From Actinomycetota bacterium (lineage in GTDB: Bacteria; Actinomycetota; Acidimicrobiia; Acidimicrobiales; BP-101), in contig JAUTXA010000241.1 in the NCBI GenBank assembly GCA_030838265.1, forward strand, positions 1 through 20,953: a stretch of DNA of 20,953 nucleotides. Direction: 5' to 3'. Positions 14,138 to 20,953 of this stretch are shown here, piece after piece. A program made the translations under genes and the position numbers. Every line of letters begins with the position of its first letter. Positions within the stretch are counted from its first letter, which is position 1. Below the pieces are notes generated by a model. It saw only the letters and a list, made by a program, of their open reading frames with translations, was not told the origin of the DNA and ran no database searches.

Positions 14138-15223
14138 ATGCGGCTGCGGCGACAACCAGGACAACGGCGGTTGGGGTGGGGCACGTGGGGGGCGGCCGTC
14201 CTCGTCGTCCTCGCCCTCGCCCCGATGGCGCCGGCGTCGGCGGCCACCTACCCGGCTCCACCCGTGAACGGCTACGTGGTCGACACGACCGGCTCGCTGC
14301 CCGCCTCGACCATCGCCCAGATCAACACCGAGCTCACCGACTTCGAGCACCGCACCAGCAACGAGATCGCCGTCGCGGTCGTGAATACGACCGGGGGCGA
14401 GGACATCGCCGCCTACGGCCGGACCTTGTTCAACAAGTGGGGTGTGGGCCAGCGCGACACCAACAACGGAGTGCTGCTCGTGGTCGCCACGGTCGATCGC
14501 AAGCTCCGACTTCAGGTCGGGACGGGGCTGGAGTCGCGGCTGACCGACGCCGAGGCTCAGGAGATCGTCAACCTGACCATCGTCCCCCGGCTGCGCGATG
14601 GCGACCTCGGGGCCGGCATCCGGGCCGGGGTCATCGGCGTTCGCCAGGCCCTGGGCGACGACGTCACCTCCACCGACACCGGCGACGGGCAGACCACCCC
14701 CGCCCAAACGGTTCTCGCGCCCGTCGACTCTCCCTTCGCCGACCAGAGCCCGGGCTTCGGAGGCAGCCCGAGCTCGACGTGGAACCCGGCCGGTCTCTTC
14801 GTCATCGCCCTCGTCGTCATGGGCGGAGTGGCGCTGGTGAGCCGAGTCGTGGGCGGCGGCCACACCGGCTGGTCGATCGGCGGCGATCGCTGCCCCAGCT
14901 GCGGCGGCACCCTCAGCTGGGCGGGTGACCATCAGCAGTGCGCGTCGTGTGGCTACTCAAGGCGAGTGCTGCGCAACGCCGGGCTCTACGGCTCGGGATG
15001 GGGGACCGGGTGGGGTGGCGGCTTGTTCTCGGGCGGCTCGCGTTCGACCTCGTCCTCGTCCGCGTCCGGCGGCGGCTCGATCTTCGGTGGCGGCTCGTTC
15101 GGTGGGGGCTCGTCCGATGACGGCGGGTCGTCGGGTTCGTTCGGCGGTGGCTCATCAGGCGGTGGTGGCTCATCGGGCGGCGGCGGGTCGTCGGGAGGAG
15201 GTGGCGCCAGTGGCTCGTGGTGA
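14138..15223 (+). CDS. Membrane-anchored TPM-domain protein with zinc ribbon and Gly/Ser tail
   Basis: YgcG-like protein of 361 residues. Residues 1-36 are a signal peptide (basic RLRRQPGQRR, hydrophobic core, ASA-A cut). The TPM domain spans about 43-175: VDTTGSLPASTIAQIN opens it, and NNGVLLVVATVDRKLRLQVG is the core strand pair. A membrane helix lies at about 218-236. It is followed by a zinc ribbon with Cys252, Cys255, Cys268 and Cys271 (C-x2-C-x12-C-x2-C), and from 281 a Gly/Ser-rich tail ending GASGSW. TPM proteins are linked to membrane quality control or photosystem repair, and some have phosphatase activity; the role in Actinobacteria is unclear. If the signal is cleaved, the ribbon and tail would be cytoplasmic. 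An AGGGGGG run precedes the ATG. It overlaps the next gene. Confidence 0.9.
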   Translation: MRLRRQPGQRRLGWGTWGAAVLVVLALAPMAPASAATYPAPPVNGYVVDTTGSLPASTIAQINTELTDFEHRTSNEIAVAVVNTTGGEDIAAYGRTLFNKWGVGQRDTNNGVLLVVATVDRKLRLQVGTGLESRLTDAEAQEIVNLTIVPRLRDGDLGAGIRAGVIGVRQALGDDVTSTDTGDGQTTPAQTVLAPVDSPFADQSPGFGGSPSSTWNPAGLFVIALVVMGGVALVSRVVGGGHTGWSIGGDRCPSCGGTLSWAGDHQQCASCGYSRRVLRNAGLYGSGWGTGWGGGLFSGGSRSTSSSSASGGGSIFGGGSFGGGSSDDGGSSGSFGGGSSGGGGSSGGGGSSGGGGASGSW

Positions 15224-15614
15224 GCTGACCCATCACGTCCAGGCCCGCATCCACCGGGCCGTCGAGGCGGCCGAGCGGTCGACCGGCCTCGAGCTCGCCG
15301 TGGCCGTCACCAAGGTGCCCGACGCCGACACCGCCCTCCACGCCCGCCATGCCTTCGCCCATCACGGCCTGCACCGCCGCCCGACGGTGATGATCCTGAT
15401 GTCGCTCGACCACCGCAAGGTCGAGGTCGTCACGTCCGCCGATGCCGTCGCCCTGCTCGACGATGACGCGGCCGGACGGGTCGTCGCGGCCATCACCGCG
15501 GCCATGGCCCACGACGGCGTGGCCCACGCCATCGAGGCTGGGCTGGCGGTGCTCGTCGACCAGGTGCAGGCGGCCCGGCCGCCGAGCGAAGCCGACGCCA
15601 AGCCCCAGGCTTAG
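15210..15614 (+). CDS. Small TPM-like soluble protein
   Basis: 134-residue protein without signal peptide or membrane helix. RIHRAVEAAERSTGLELAVAV, PTVMILMSLDHRKVEVV and the C-terminal GVAHAIEAGLAVLVDQV follow the strand-helix order of TPM domains and of small TPM-like proteins in Actinobacteria (some labelled DUF5130). The start at GTG 15210 lies 14 bases inside the end of the preceding TPM gene, with a strong GGAGGAGG at 15194-15201, about 8 bases upstream; GTG 15201 is a poorer choice. The overlap and shared fold suggest both proteins act together. Its stop TAG (15612-15614) interlocks with the stop of the convergent phosphorylase gene. Confidence 0.8.
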   Translation: MARGELTHHVQARIHRAVEAAERSTGLELAVAVTKVPDADTALHARHAFAHHGLHRRPTVMILMSLDHRKVEVVTSADAVALLDDDAAGRVVAAITAAMAHDGVAHAIEAGLAVLVDQVQAARPPSEADAKPQA

Positions 15615-18166
15615 GCCCAGGCCACCAGACCGAGCTCGACGGGGGTGGCTAGGTCGGCGTGGGCGGGCACGACCCGCACCGTGAACCCGTAGCGACCGGC
15701 CTGCTCGCAGCCGAAGTGGCCGCGGTAGCGGAAGTGGCCCTCGCTCTCGTGGCCCTCGCTGTCGCCCGGCCCGACCCGCTCCATGACCACCACCGTCGAG
15801 GTGGCAATCTCGCCGCTCTGGCCGACGGGCCCATGGACGAGCTCGACCAGAACGTCGTCCTCCGACAGCGTCCCCGTCGACACGATGGCGTCGACCTGGC
15901 GCTCGGTGCCGAGGTCGGCCACCCCCGCGTCAGTCTCGACGCCGTCGACGTGCACGTCGCCCCATCCCTTGGCCACGCGGGCCTTCCAGTCGGCCAGGGC
16001 CTTGGCTCGGCTGTGGCTCTCGCCGCCGAGGACGTCGGCGCGCGATGCGGTGGGCTCGTAGAGCTGGGTGACGTAGTCGCGCACCATGCGGCTGGCCACC
16101 ACGCGGGGCCCGAGGCTGCGGAGGCTCGACTTGACCCGCCTCACCCATCGGCGGGGGACGGGGCCGCCTTCGACCCGGTCGTAGTAGAGCGGCACGACCT
16201 GCCGTTCGAGGATGTCGAAGAGGCTGGCCGCCTCGACCTCGTCCCGCCGCTCGAGGTCGTCGTAGGACTCGGCCGAGCTCACGGCCCAGCCGTTCTCGCC
16301 GTCGAACATCTCGTCCCACCAGCCGTCGAGGATCGAGCAGTTGAGTGAGCCGTTGAGGGCCGCCTTCTCGCCGCTCGTCCCGCAGGCCTCGAGGGGACGA
16401 CGCGGGTTGTTGAGCCACACGTCGCATCCTTGGTAGAGGACGCGGGCCACGGCGATGTCGTAGTCGTCGACGAACACGAACCGGTGGCGGACGTCGGGCT
16501 GGCGGGAGAACTGGACGATCTCCTTGATCATCTCCTTGCCCAGGTCGTCGGCCGGGTGGGCCTTGCCGGCGAAGACGAGCTGGATCGGTCGGTCGGCCGA
16601 GAGCAGCATCGCCTTGAGGCGGTCGGGCTGGCTGAGCAGCAACGTCGGACGCTTGTAGGTGGCGAAGCGGCGGGAGAAGCCGATCGTCAGGATGCTCGGA
16701 TCGAGCACCTCGTCGGCCCACGTGACGTCGCTCTCGCTCACCCCGCGGGCCAGCAACGATGACCGCAGCCGCTTGCGGACGAAGGCCACCAGGCGCTCGC
16801 GCCCCTGCTCGCGCACCCGCCACACCTCGTCGTCGCGGGCATCCATGACCCGGGCCCAGTCGGCGGCGTCGGCTTCGTCCCAGCTCGGCAGGATGTAGCG
16901 AGTGAGGAGGTCGTCCATCTCGGGAGCCACCCAGGTCTGGCCGTGCACGCCATTGGTGACGGCCGAGATGGGGGTCTCGTCGACGCTGACGTTGGGCCAC
17001 AGGGGCTGGAACATCTCGCGGCTGACCCCGCCGTGAAGCTGCGAGACACCGTTGGCCAGGCCCGCCAGCCGCAGGCCCATGACCGCCATGTTGAACGACT
17101 CGTCCCGCTCCTCGCCTGGGAAGTGACCGAGGGCCATGAGCTCGTCGAAGGCCACGCCGCACTCGGTGACCCAACCCTTGAAGTAGCGCTCCATGAGGTC
17201 GGGCTTGAAGCGGTCGATGCCGGCGGGGACGGGGGTGTGGGTGGTGAAGATGGTGCCGGCCCGGACCGCCTCGACGGCCTCGGCGAAGGTCAGCCCATCG
17301 GCCGTCATGAGGCGGCGGATGCGCTCGAGGCCGAGAAAGCCGGCGTGTCCTTCGTTGGTGTGGAAGACCTGGGTCGTCTCGCCGACCGCGTCGAGGGCGC
17401 GCACGCCGCCGATGCCGAGCAGGATCTCTTGGCGGATGCGGTGCTCCTGCGGGTCGCCGCCGTAGAGGCGATCTGTGACCTGGCGCCCCTCCTCGTCGTT
17501 GTCGTCGATGTCGGAGTCGAGGAGGTACAGGCGGATGCGCCCGACGTCGGCCCGCCAGATCTGGGCGAACAGCGGTGTGCCGGCCAGGTCGACCTCGACG
17601 CGGGCTCCCTCGACGAGCGTGAGGGCCATGGCGTGGGGGTCGAGGGTGGGAAAGCGCTCGGTCTGCCAGCCGTCAGCGTTGAGCTCCTGGCGGAAGTAGC
17701 CCTCGCGGTAGAAGAGCCCGACGCCAACGAGTGGGACGCCGAGGTCGCTGGCCGCCTTCAGGTGATCGCCGGCCAGCACGCCGAGGCCGCCCGAGTACTG
17801 GGGGAGGGCCTCGGCGATGCCGAACTCAGGTGAGAAGTAGGCCACGGCGCGCAGCGGGCTGGGCGTGGTGCGGTTCTGGAACCAGCGCGGCCCCTCGAGG
17901 TAGCGCTGCAGGTCGCCGTAGACGTCGCCCATGAAGCTCGAGAAGCTGGCGTCGGCGGCCAGGGCCTCGAGCCGCTCGCGGGGCACGAGGCCGAGGAGGC
18001 GGACGGGGTCGTGGCCCGTGACCTCCCACTGGTCGGGGTCGACCCAGCGGAACAGGTCCCGCGTCCGCTCGTCCCACGACCACCGCAGGTTCATGGCCAA
18101 CTCGTGCAACGGCGCCAGCTCCTTCGGGAGCTTGGCCCGGACGGTGAAGCTGCGCAGTGCCCTCAT
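15611..18166 (-). CDS. glgP: Alpha-glucan (glycogen) phosphorylase, GT35
   Basis: Cytoplasmic PLP enzyme that releases glucose-1-phosphate from the ends of glycogen or maltodextrin. It has 851 residues, close to mycobacterial GlgP. The N-terminal DUF3417 region (about 12-115, MNLRWSWDERTRDLF) marks the actinobacterial/Thermotoga branch. LPQYSGGLGVLAGDHLKAAS (121-140) is the substrate-site loop, HTNEGHAGF (269-277) and TTHTPVPAG (308-316) are family motifs, and Lys601 in ACGTSGEKAALNG is the PLP-binding lysine with the DGWWDE motif after it. A C-terminal beta-rich region (about 735-851) is also seen in relatives. ATG 18166 is chosen because the conserved N-terminus starts there; the frame is open upstream but Pro/Arg-rich. 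It is divergent from the erm-like gene and ends in a TTAG stop-stop overlap with the TPM-like gene. Confidence 0.95.
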   Translation of the reverse strand: MRALRSFTVRAKLPKELAPLHELAMNLRWSWDERTRDLFRWVDPDQWEVTGHDPVRLLGLVPRERLEALAADASFSSFMGDVYGDLQRYLEGPRWFQNRTTPSPLRAVAYFSPEFGIAEALPQYSGGLGVLAGDHLKAASDLGVPLVGVGLFYREGYFRQELNADGWQTERFPTLDPHAMALTLVEGARVEVDLAGTPLFAQIWRADVGRIRLYLLDSDIDDNDEEGRQVTDRLYGGDPQEHRIRQEILLGIGGVRALDAVGETTQVFHTNEGHAGFLGLERIRRLMTADGLTFAEAVEAVRAGTIFTTHTPVPAGIDRFKPDLMERYFKGWVTECGVAFDELMALGHFPGEERDESFNMAVMGLRLAGLANGVSQLHGGVSREMFQPLWPNVSVDETPISAVTNGVHGQTWVAPEMDDLLTRYILPSWDEADAADWARVMDARDDEVWRVREQGRERLVAFVRKRLRSSLLARGVSESDVTWADEVLDPSILTIGFSRRFATYKRPTLLLSQPDRLKAMLLSADRPIQLVFAGKAHPADDLGKEMIKEIVQFSRQPDVRHRFVFVDDYDIAVARVLYQGCDVWLNNPRRPLEACGTSGEKAALNGSLNCSILDGWWDEMFDGENGWAVSSAESYDDLERRDEVEAASLFDILERQVVPLYYDRVEGGPVPRRWVRRVKSSLRSLGPRVVASRMVRDYVTQLYEPTASRADVLGGESHSRAKALADWKARVAKGWGDVHVDGVETDAGVADLGTERQVDAIVSTGTLSEDDVLVELVHGPVGQSGEIATSTVVVMERVGPGDSEGHESEGHFRYRGHFGCEQAGRYGFTVRVVPAHADLATPVELGLVAWA

Positions 18167-18268
18167 TGCCCTACGACCGTACCCGCCTGGGGCGGCGGTG
18201 GAATTCGTTGGTGTCGGACGGGGCGAGGGGCCACAGTTCTCGCATGGGTTGCATGGTGATGGTGCGTC
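18167..18268. promoter_or_regulatory. Divergent intergenic region, glgP and erm-like
   Basis: These 102 bases must carry the start signals of both genes. On the minus strand TACGGT (18181-18176) lies 9 bases before the glgP ATG and could be its -10. Upstream of the erm-like GTG, a second frame opens at ATG 18244 (MGCMVMVRRARG) and runs through the erm start. Inducible erm genes often have such leaders, but I see no clear attenuator stem. No Shine-Dalgarno is obvious for the GTG at 18269. Confidence 0.3.
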
Positions 18269-18802
18269 GTGCCCGAGGGACCGGCGCGCCGGTGGGGCCT
18301 CCATCGGCTGGACAGATCGTGGGCGGCCCGCCTCGTCGCTGACGCCCAGGTCTCGGCGGGAGACCTGGTGCTCGATGTCGGTGCGGGTTGGGGTGCGATC
18401 ACCGAGCACCTCGTGGCGGCGCGCGCCCACACGCTCGCCATCGAGCTCCACCCCGGGCGGGCTCGATCGCTCGAGGCTCGGTTCGCCGGACAGGACGTGC
18501 GCGTCGTGCGCGCCGATGCCGCCGACCTCTGGCTGCCCCCGCGGCCCTTCCGGGTGGTGGCCAACCCGCCCTACGCCGCGACCACCGGGTTGATCCGCCA
18601 CCTCACCGCGCCCGGCAGCCGGCTCACGCGCGCCGATCTCCTCGTGACGGATTGGGTGGCGGCCCGATGGGCTTCCGGCTCCGGGCCCATGCGAAGGGGT
18701 CGATTCGAGACGACGCTTGGTCGGCGGGTCCCCGCCCGAGCGTTTCGTCCGCCCGCCCCGCGCGACGCGCGCGTCCTGGTGATCAAGCGTCGAGGGTCTT
18801 GA
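18269..18802 (+). CDS. Short Erm-type 23S rRNA adenine-N6-methyltransferase
   Basis: S-adenosylmethionine-dependent rRNA adenine N6-methyltransferase of the Erm/KsgA family. Erm enzymes methylate A2058 of 23S rRNA and block macrolide, lincosamide and streptogramin B binding. Seen: RRWGLHRLD at the N-terminus as in actinobacterial Erm, motif I DVGAGWGAIT (36-45), acidic Glu59 after strand 2 (AIELHP), RADAADL (81-87), catalytic motif IV NPPY (99-102), and the closing RRVPARAFRPP. At 177 residues it lacks the C-terminal helical domain of standard Erm (about 250 or more residues). This is like the short mycobacterial Erm(37) and Erm(41). The start is GTG 18269. The position between glgP and a kinase gene is not a mobile setting. 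Resistance is inferred; a housekeeping rRNA role is possible. Confidence 0.85.
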   Translation: MPEGPARRWGLHRLDRSWAARLVADAQVSAGDLVLDVGAGWGAITEHLVAARAHTLAIELHPGRARSLEARFAGQDVRVVRADAADLWLPPRPFRVVANPPYAATTGLIRHLTAPGSRLTRADLLVTDWVAARWASGSGPMRRGRFETTLGRRVPARAFRPPAPRDARVLVIKRRGS

Positions 18803-18807
18803 TCACC
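18778..18807 (+). terminator. 10-bp inverted repeat spanning the erm-like stop
   Basis: GGTGATCAAG (18778-18787) and CTTGATCACC (18798-18807) are perfect complements separated by 10 bases. The erm-like stop TGA (18800-18802) is inside the right arm, and the TACCGT box of the next gene starts at the very next base. It can act as a 3' hairpin for the erm-like transcript or as an operator just upstream of the next promoter. There is no U-tract. Confidence 0.55.
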
Positions 18808-18813
18808 TACCGT
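18808..18813 (+). promoter_or_regulatory. Likely -10 box for leaderless kinase mRNA
   Basis: TACCGT fits TAnnnT and ends exactly 7 bases before GTG 18821. The spacer CCCGGTC has no Shine-Dalgarno. It abuts the inverted repeat at 18778-18807, so a protein bound there would cover the -35 area. Confidence 0.45.
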
Positions 18814-18820
18814 CCCGGTC

Positions 18821-20023
18821 GTGACTCGGCGAGTGCGGCTGGTGCTCGTCGACGGCGACCGGCGGGTGCTGGGGCAGCTCCCGGAGTTCGAGGTCGACGG
18901 ACCTCCGCGACGTGTCAGTGGATCTTGGTGGCCCGACGCGGAGCCGGTGGTGAGCGGGGCGGCAGAGCATTTCGGCGCTGAGGTCGACGTGCTCCGGCTG
19001 GTGGACGCGTTCGGTGGCGACTACCCGCGTCCCCGCGACGGCTTCGTCATCTACGAGGCGCAGCTGCTGAACGATGTGCCGTCGGCACTCGAGGCGACCG
19101 GCATCGACATTGGCGGTGACGATCCCCTTCGGGCCGCGTGGGCCCGGCCGGGCGGAGTGCGCGCCATGGTCGAGTGGGCCGACCAGTTCGTCGCGCGCAC
19201 CGGCCCCGCCGCGCAGGTCAAGACCTGGAACCTCTCCTGCATCGTGCGCATCCCAACGTCAGACGGGGTGGTGTGGGCCAAGGCGGCACCGCCGTTCTTC
19301 TCCCACGAGGGCGCGGTGATGCAGGCGGTCGCCGAGCGCCACGCCGAGCTGTTGCCGCCTGTGCTCGCCGCCGAGCCGGGCCGCGTTCTGCTCGGTGACG
19401 TCGCCGGCGAGGACCAGTGGACGGCGGGGCCCGACGTCCTCGAGCGCATGGTGCGCGGGCTGAGGGAGATGCAGGCCGACGCTCCCGGGCCCGACGACCT
19501 CGTCGCCCTCGGACTACCCGACTGGCGGGCGCCCGCCCTGCTGGATGCCTTCACCGCCCTCAGCCAGCGTGACGACGTCCGCAGCACGATCGACGCCGAC
19601 GGACGCCGGGCGCTCGACGCCGTCATCACTGACCTGCCACGGCGGCTCGACGCCCTCGACGGCTGCGGCATCGCTCCGACCCTCGTCCACGGCGACTTCC
19701 ACCGCGGCAACTGGCGGGGCGACGGGCACCGACTTGTCTTGCTCGACTGGGGCGACAGTGGGGTGGGCCACCCGCTCCTCGACCTGGCCGCTTTCCTCAA
19801 CGCCATGCCCGCCGAGTGGGCACCGGAGATGCGGGCCCGGTGGCTGGCTGCCACATCGGGCGACGCGGAACGAGCGGCCGAACTCATCCAGCCCGTCGCC
19901 TGCCTCCGTCAGGCCCTGATCTACCGCACCTTTCTCGACAGCATCGAAGCGTCCGAGCAGCGCTATCACGAGTTCGACGTGCCCTATTGGCTGCGCGACG
20001 CCCTCCGCACCGCCGGGTTGTAA
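18821..20023 (+). CDS. APH-family phosphotransferase with extra N-terminal domain
   Basis: Protein-kinase-like phosphotransferase of the aminoglycoside phosphotransferase/choline kinase superfamily, 400 residues, cytoplasmic. The kinase part spans about 125-390: likely ATP lysine in VVWAKAAPP (Lys154), catalytic loop LVHGDFHRGNW with Asp292 and Asn297, and metal-site LLDWGDSG (Asp309). Residues 1 to about 95 form a separate domain (VRLVLVDGDRRVLG, WWPDAEPVVSGAAEHFG, VIYEAQLL) whose strand-helix layout recalls Nudix proteins but lacks the Nudix box. Substrate is unknown; the family includes antibiotic kinases, sugar and choline kinases, so a resistance role is not established. The start is GTG 18821 behind a TAnnnT box, 18 bases after the erm-like stop. 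The last 40 bases overlap the opposite-strand flavin oxidoreductase gene. Confidence 0.85.
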   Translation: MTRRVRLVLVDGDRRVLGQLPEFEVDGPPRRVSGSWWPDAEPVVSGAAEHFGAEVDVLRLVDAFGGDYPRPRDGFVIYEAQLLNDVPSALEATGIDIGGDDPLRAAWARPGGVRAMVEWADQFVARTGPAAQVKTWNLSCIVRIPTSDGVVWAKAAPPFFSHEGAVMQAVAERHAELLPPVLAAEPGRVLLGDVAGEDQWTAGPDVLERMVRGLREMQADAPGPDDLVALGLPDWRAPALLDAFTALSQRDDVRSTIDADGRRALDAVITDLPRRLDALDGCGIAPTLVHGDFHRGNWRGDGHRLVLLDWGDSGVGHPLLDLAAFLNAMPAEWAPEMRARWLAATSGDAERAAELIQPVACLRQALIYRTFLDSIEASEQRYHEFDVPYWLRDALRTAGL

Positions 20024-20953
20024 CAGAGGCCCTTCATCCCCAGCATCTGAGCGGGGACGCACCGGTTCGAGTTGAGGCAGAGCCGCGGGCCGGCATCGCC
20101 ATCGAGGATGCGGGCGGCCAGGTCGGGCTCGGCGTAGAAGGGCCGGCCGATGCCGACCATGTCGGCCTCGCCGCCGTCGAGGATGGCGTTCACCTCGTCG
20201 GCGGTGCGGATGCCACCCACCGCGAACACCGGGATCGATGCTCGACGCGAGGCGGCGGCGAACAGCGAGCGGTTCCACACGGGCGAGAACGGCGCCCGCT
20301 TGCCGCCCCACCAGGCACCTGCCTTCAACGTCGCCCGCCGCAGCCGGGATGGCGCGGCCTTCCGCAGGCGGGCAGCCATGCCCTTGTTGGTCCAGAGCGA
20401 GTCGGGGACGCCGCCGCGCGACAGGGTGGTGTCGGGGAACACCGAGACCTCGACCGGCGTGATGGCGTCGAAACCCCACTCCTCGGCTAGCCGGCAGAGC
20501 TCGAGCGCTTCGTCCTCGGTCGAACGGGGGAAGCCGGGGGGCGCGGTCTCGGCCGGGATCTTCACCGTGCACGGGAAGTCGTCGCCGGCCTTCGTCGCCA
20601 CCGTCTGCCGGATGAGGCGCAGGACGCTGGCTCGCTTCTCGAGCGAGCCCCCGAACTCGTCGGTGCGCTTGTTGTAGAAGGGCGACAGGAACTGATCGAG
20701 CAGCTTGGCGTTGGCCGAGCCGAGCTGCACGCCGTCGTAGCCGGCCTCCCGACACCACGCCGCCACCTCGCCGTACCGCTCGCACAACGAGCGCACGTCC
20801 GCGGTCGACATCACGTGCACCGCGACGCGGCGGAACGCCGGGCGGAGGAACCAACGTGGCGGCGACGGGGCGAGGATCGGGTCCCGACGCTGCGACGCGT
20901 AGGGCTCGTGCCAGGCCTCCATCGCGTACAGCCCGCCATGACCGAGCTGGATC
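19984..20953 (-). CDS. Old Yellow Enzyme-family NADH:flavin oxidoreductase, 5' end beyond window
   Basis: FMN-binding (beta/alpha)8 oxidoreductase of the OYE / 2,4-dienoyl-CoA reductase group. The reading frame runs off the right edge (QLGHGGLYAMEAWHEP), so the first part is missing; 322 residues are visible. FLSPFYNKRTDEFGGSLEKR is the family signature; VGGI and VGIGRPF bind the FMN phosphate. Just before the signature, the usual His-x-x-His of OYE is replaced by LGSANAK, closer to the MGSEGY form of 2,4-dienoyl-CoA reductase. At the end, CLNSNRC plus a later Cys in LCYNP resemble the 4Fe-4S motif of that enzyme, but one Cys reads as Ser, and the FAD/NADPH domains that follow in dienoyl-CoA reductase are absent. 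The substrate is unknown. It overlaps the kinase gene by 40 bases, tail to tail. Confidence 0.88.
   Translation of the reverse strand, partial: IQLGHGGLYAMEAWHEPYASQRRDPILAPSPPRWFLRPAFRRVAVHVMSTADVRSLCERYGEVAAWCREAGYDGVQLGSANAKLLDQFLSPFYNKRTDEFGGSLEKRASVLRLIRQTVATKAGDDFPCTVKIPAETAPPGFPRSTEDEALELCRLAEEWGFDAITPVEVSVFPDTTLSRGGVPDSLWTNKGMAARLRKAAPSRLRRATLKAGAWWGGKRAPFSPVWNRSLFAAASRRASIPVFAVGGIRTADEVNAILDGGEADMVGIGRPFYAEPDLAARILDGDAGPRLCLNSNRCVPAQMLGMKGLCYNPAVRRASRSQ

Noticed and set aside
15030..15220. GGC/TCG-rich repetitive DNA as a possible CRISPR or microsatellite
   Set aside because: It encodes the Gly/Ser tail typical of TPM (YgcG-like) proteins in frame; no spacer-repeat structure.
18244..18342. 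Possible erm leader peptide containing an Arg-Ala-Arg stretch
   Set aside because: The frame overlaps the erm-like start instead of ending before it, and no attenuator stems are evident. Kept only as a remark.
18166..18601. N-terminal extension of the glycogen phosphorylase by 145 residues
   Set aside because: The extension is Pro/Gly/Arg-rich, antisense to the erm-like gene, and the conserved family N-terminus begins at the ATG at 18166.

Overview
The window is about 70% G+C or more, with strong G/C preference at third codon positions. It reads as chromosome of a high-GC Actinomycetota. Supporting marks are a MurA with Asp in place of the active-site Cys (as in mycobacteria), an actinobacterial-type GlgP with an N-terminal DUF3417 region, a short Erm-type methyltransferase, and several GTG starts preceded by a TAnnnT box instead of a Shine-Dalgarno sequence. 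The GWGG/YWKGWDIAR repeats of the secreted glycosidase make me lean to Acidimicrobiia, but that is recall, not proof. There are no rRNA or tRNA genes, CRISPR arrays, insertion sequences or phage genes.

Region 1 (1-6708) is an exopolysaccharide locus built around a divergent promoter region at 2435-2499. Leftward run a Wzz/BY-kinase fusion (chain length and export control) and a GT4 glycosyltransferase that leaves the window. Rightward run an O-antigen ligase/polymerase-like membrane protein and a second GT4 enzyme. Facing them is a secreted clan-A glycoside hydrolase with five C-terminal repeats, plausibly the hydrolase of the same polymer. No flippase or priming transferase is inside the window; they may lie to the left.

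Region 2 (6794-9969) holds an MFS transporter with an extra N-terminal soluble domain. It is divergent from murA (peptidoglycan synthesis, predicted fosfomycin-insensitive), which is followed by a small NifU-type Fe-S scaffold gene.

Region 3 (9970-12313) is a low-density stretch with one small membrane ORF. An unusually AT-rich promoter then drives a 636-residue helical protein resembling actinobacterial WXG/DUF6571-type proteins. It ends in a strong hairpin that overlaps its stop codon.

Region 4 (12356-15614) is a same-strand series: a MeaB-type GTPase, an enoyl-CoA hydratase, a secreted or membrane TPM-domain protein with zinc ribbon and Gly/Ser tail, and a small overlapping TPM-like protein.

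Region 5 (15611-20953) contains glycogen phosphorylase on the minus strand, then a short Erm-like rRNA methyltransferase and an aminoglycoside-phosphotransferase-fold kinase with an extra N-terminal domain. The end of an Old Yellow Enzyme-type flavin oxidoreductase runs in from the right and overlaps the kinase gene tail to tail.

Two patterns cut across genes. Several starts carry a TAnnnT box 6-7 bases upstream, suggesting leaderless mRNAs. Four plus-strand genes (murA, the DUF6571-like gene, meaB, erm-like) have perfect inverted repeats that span or abut their stop codons, with no U-tract.
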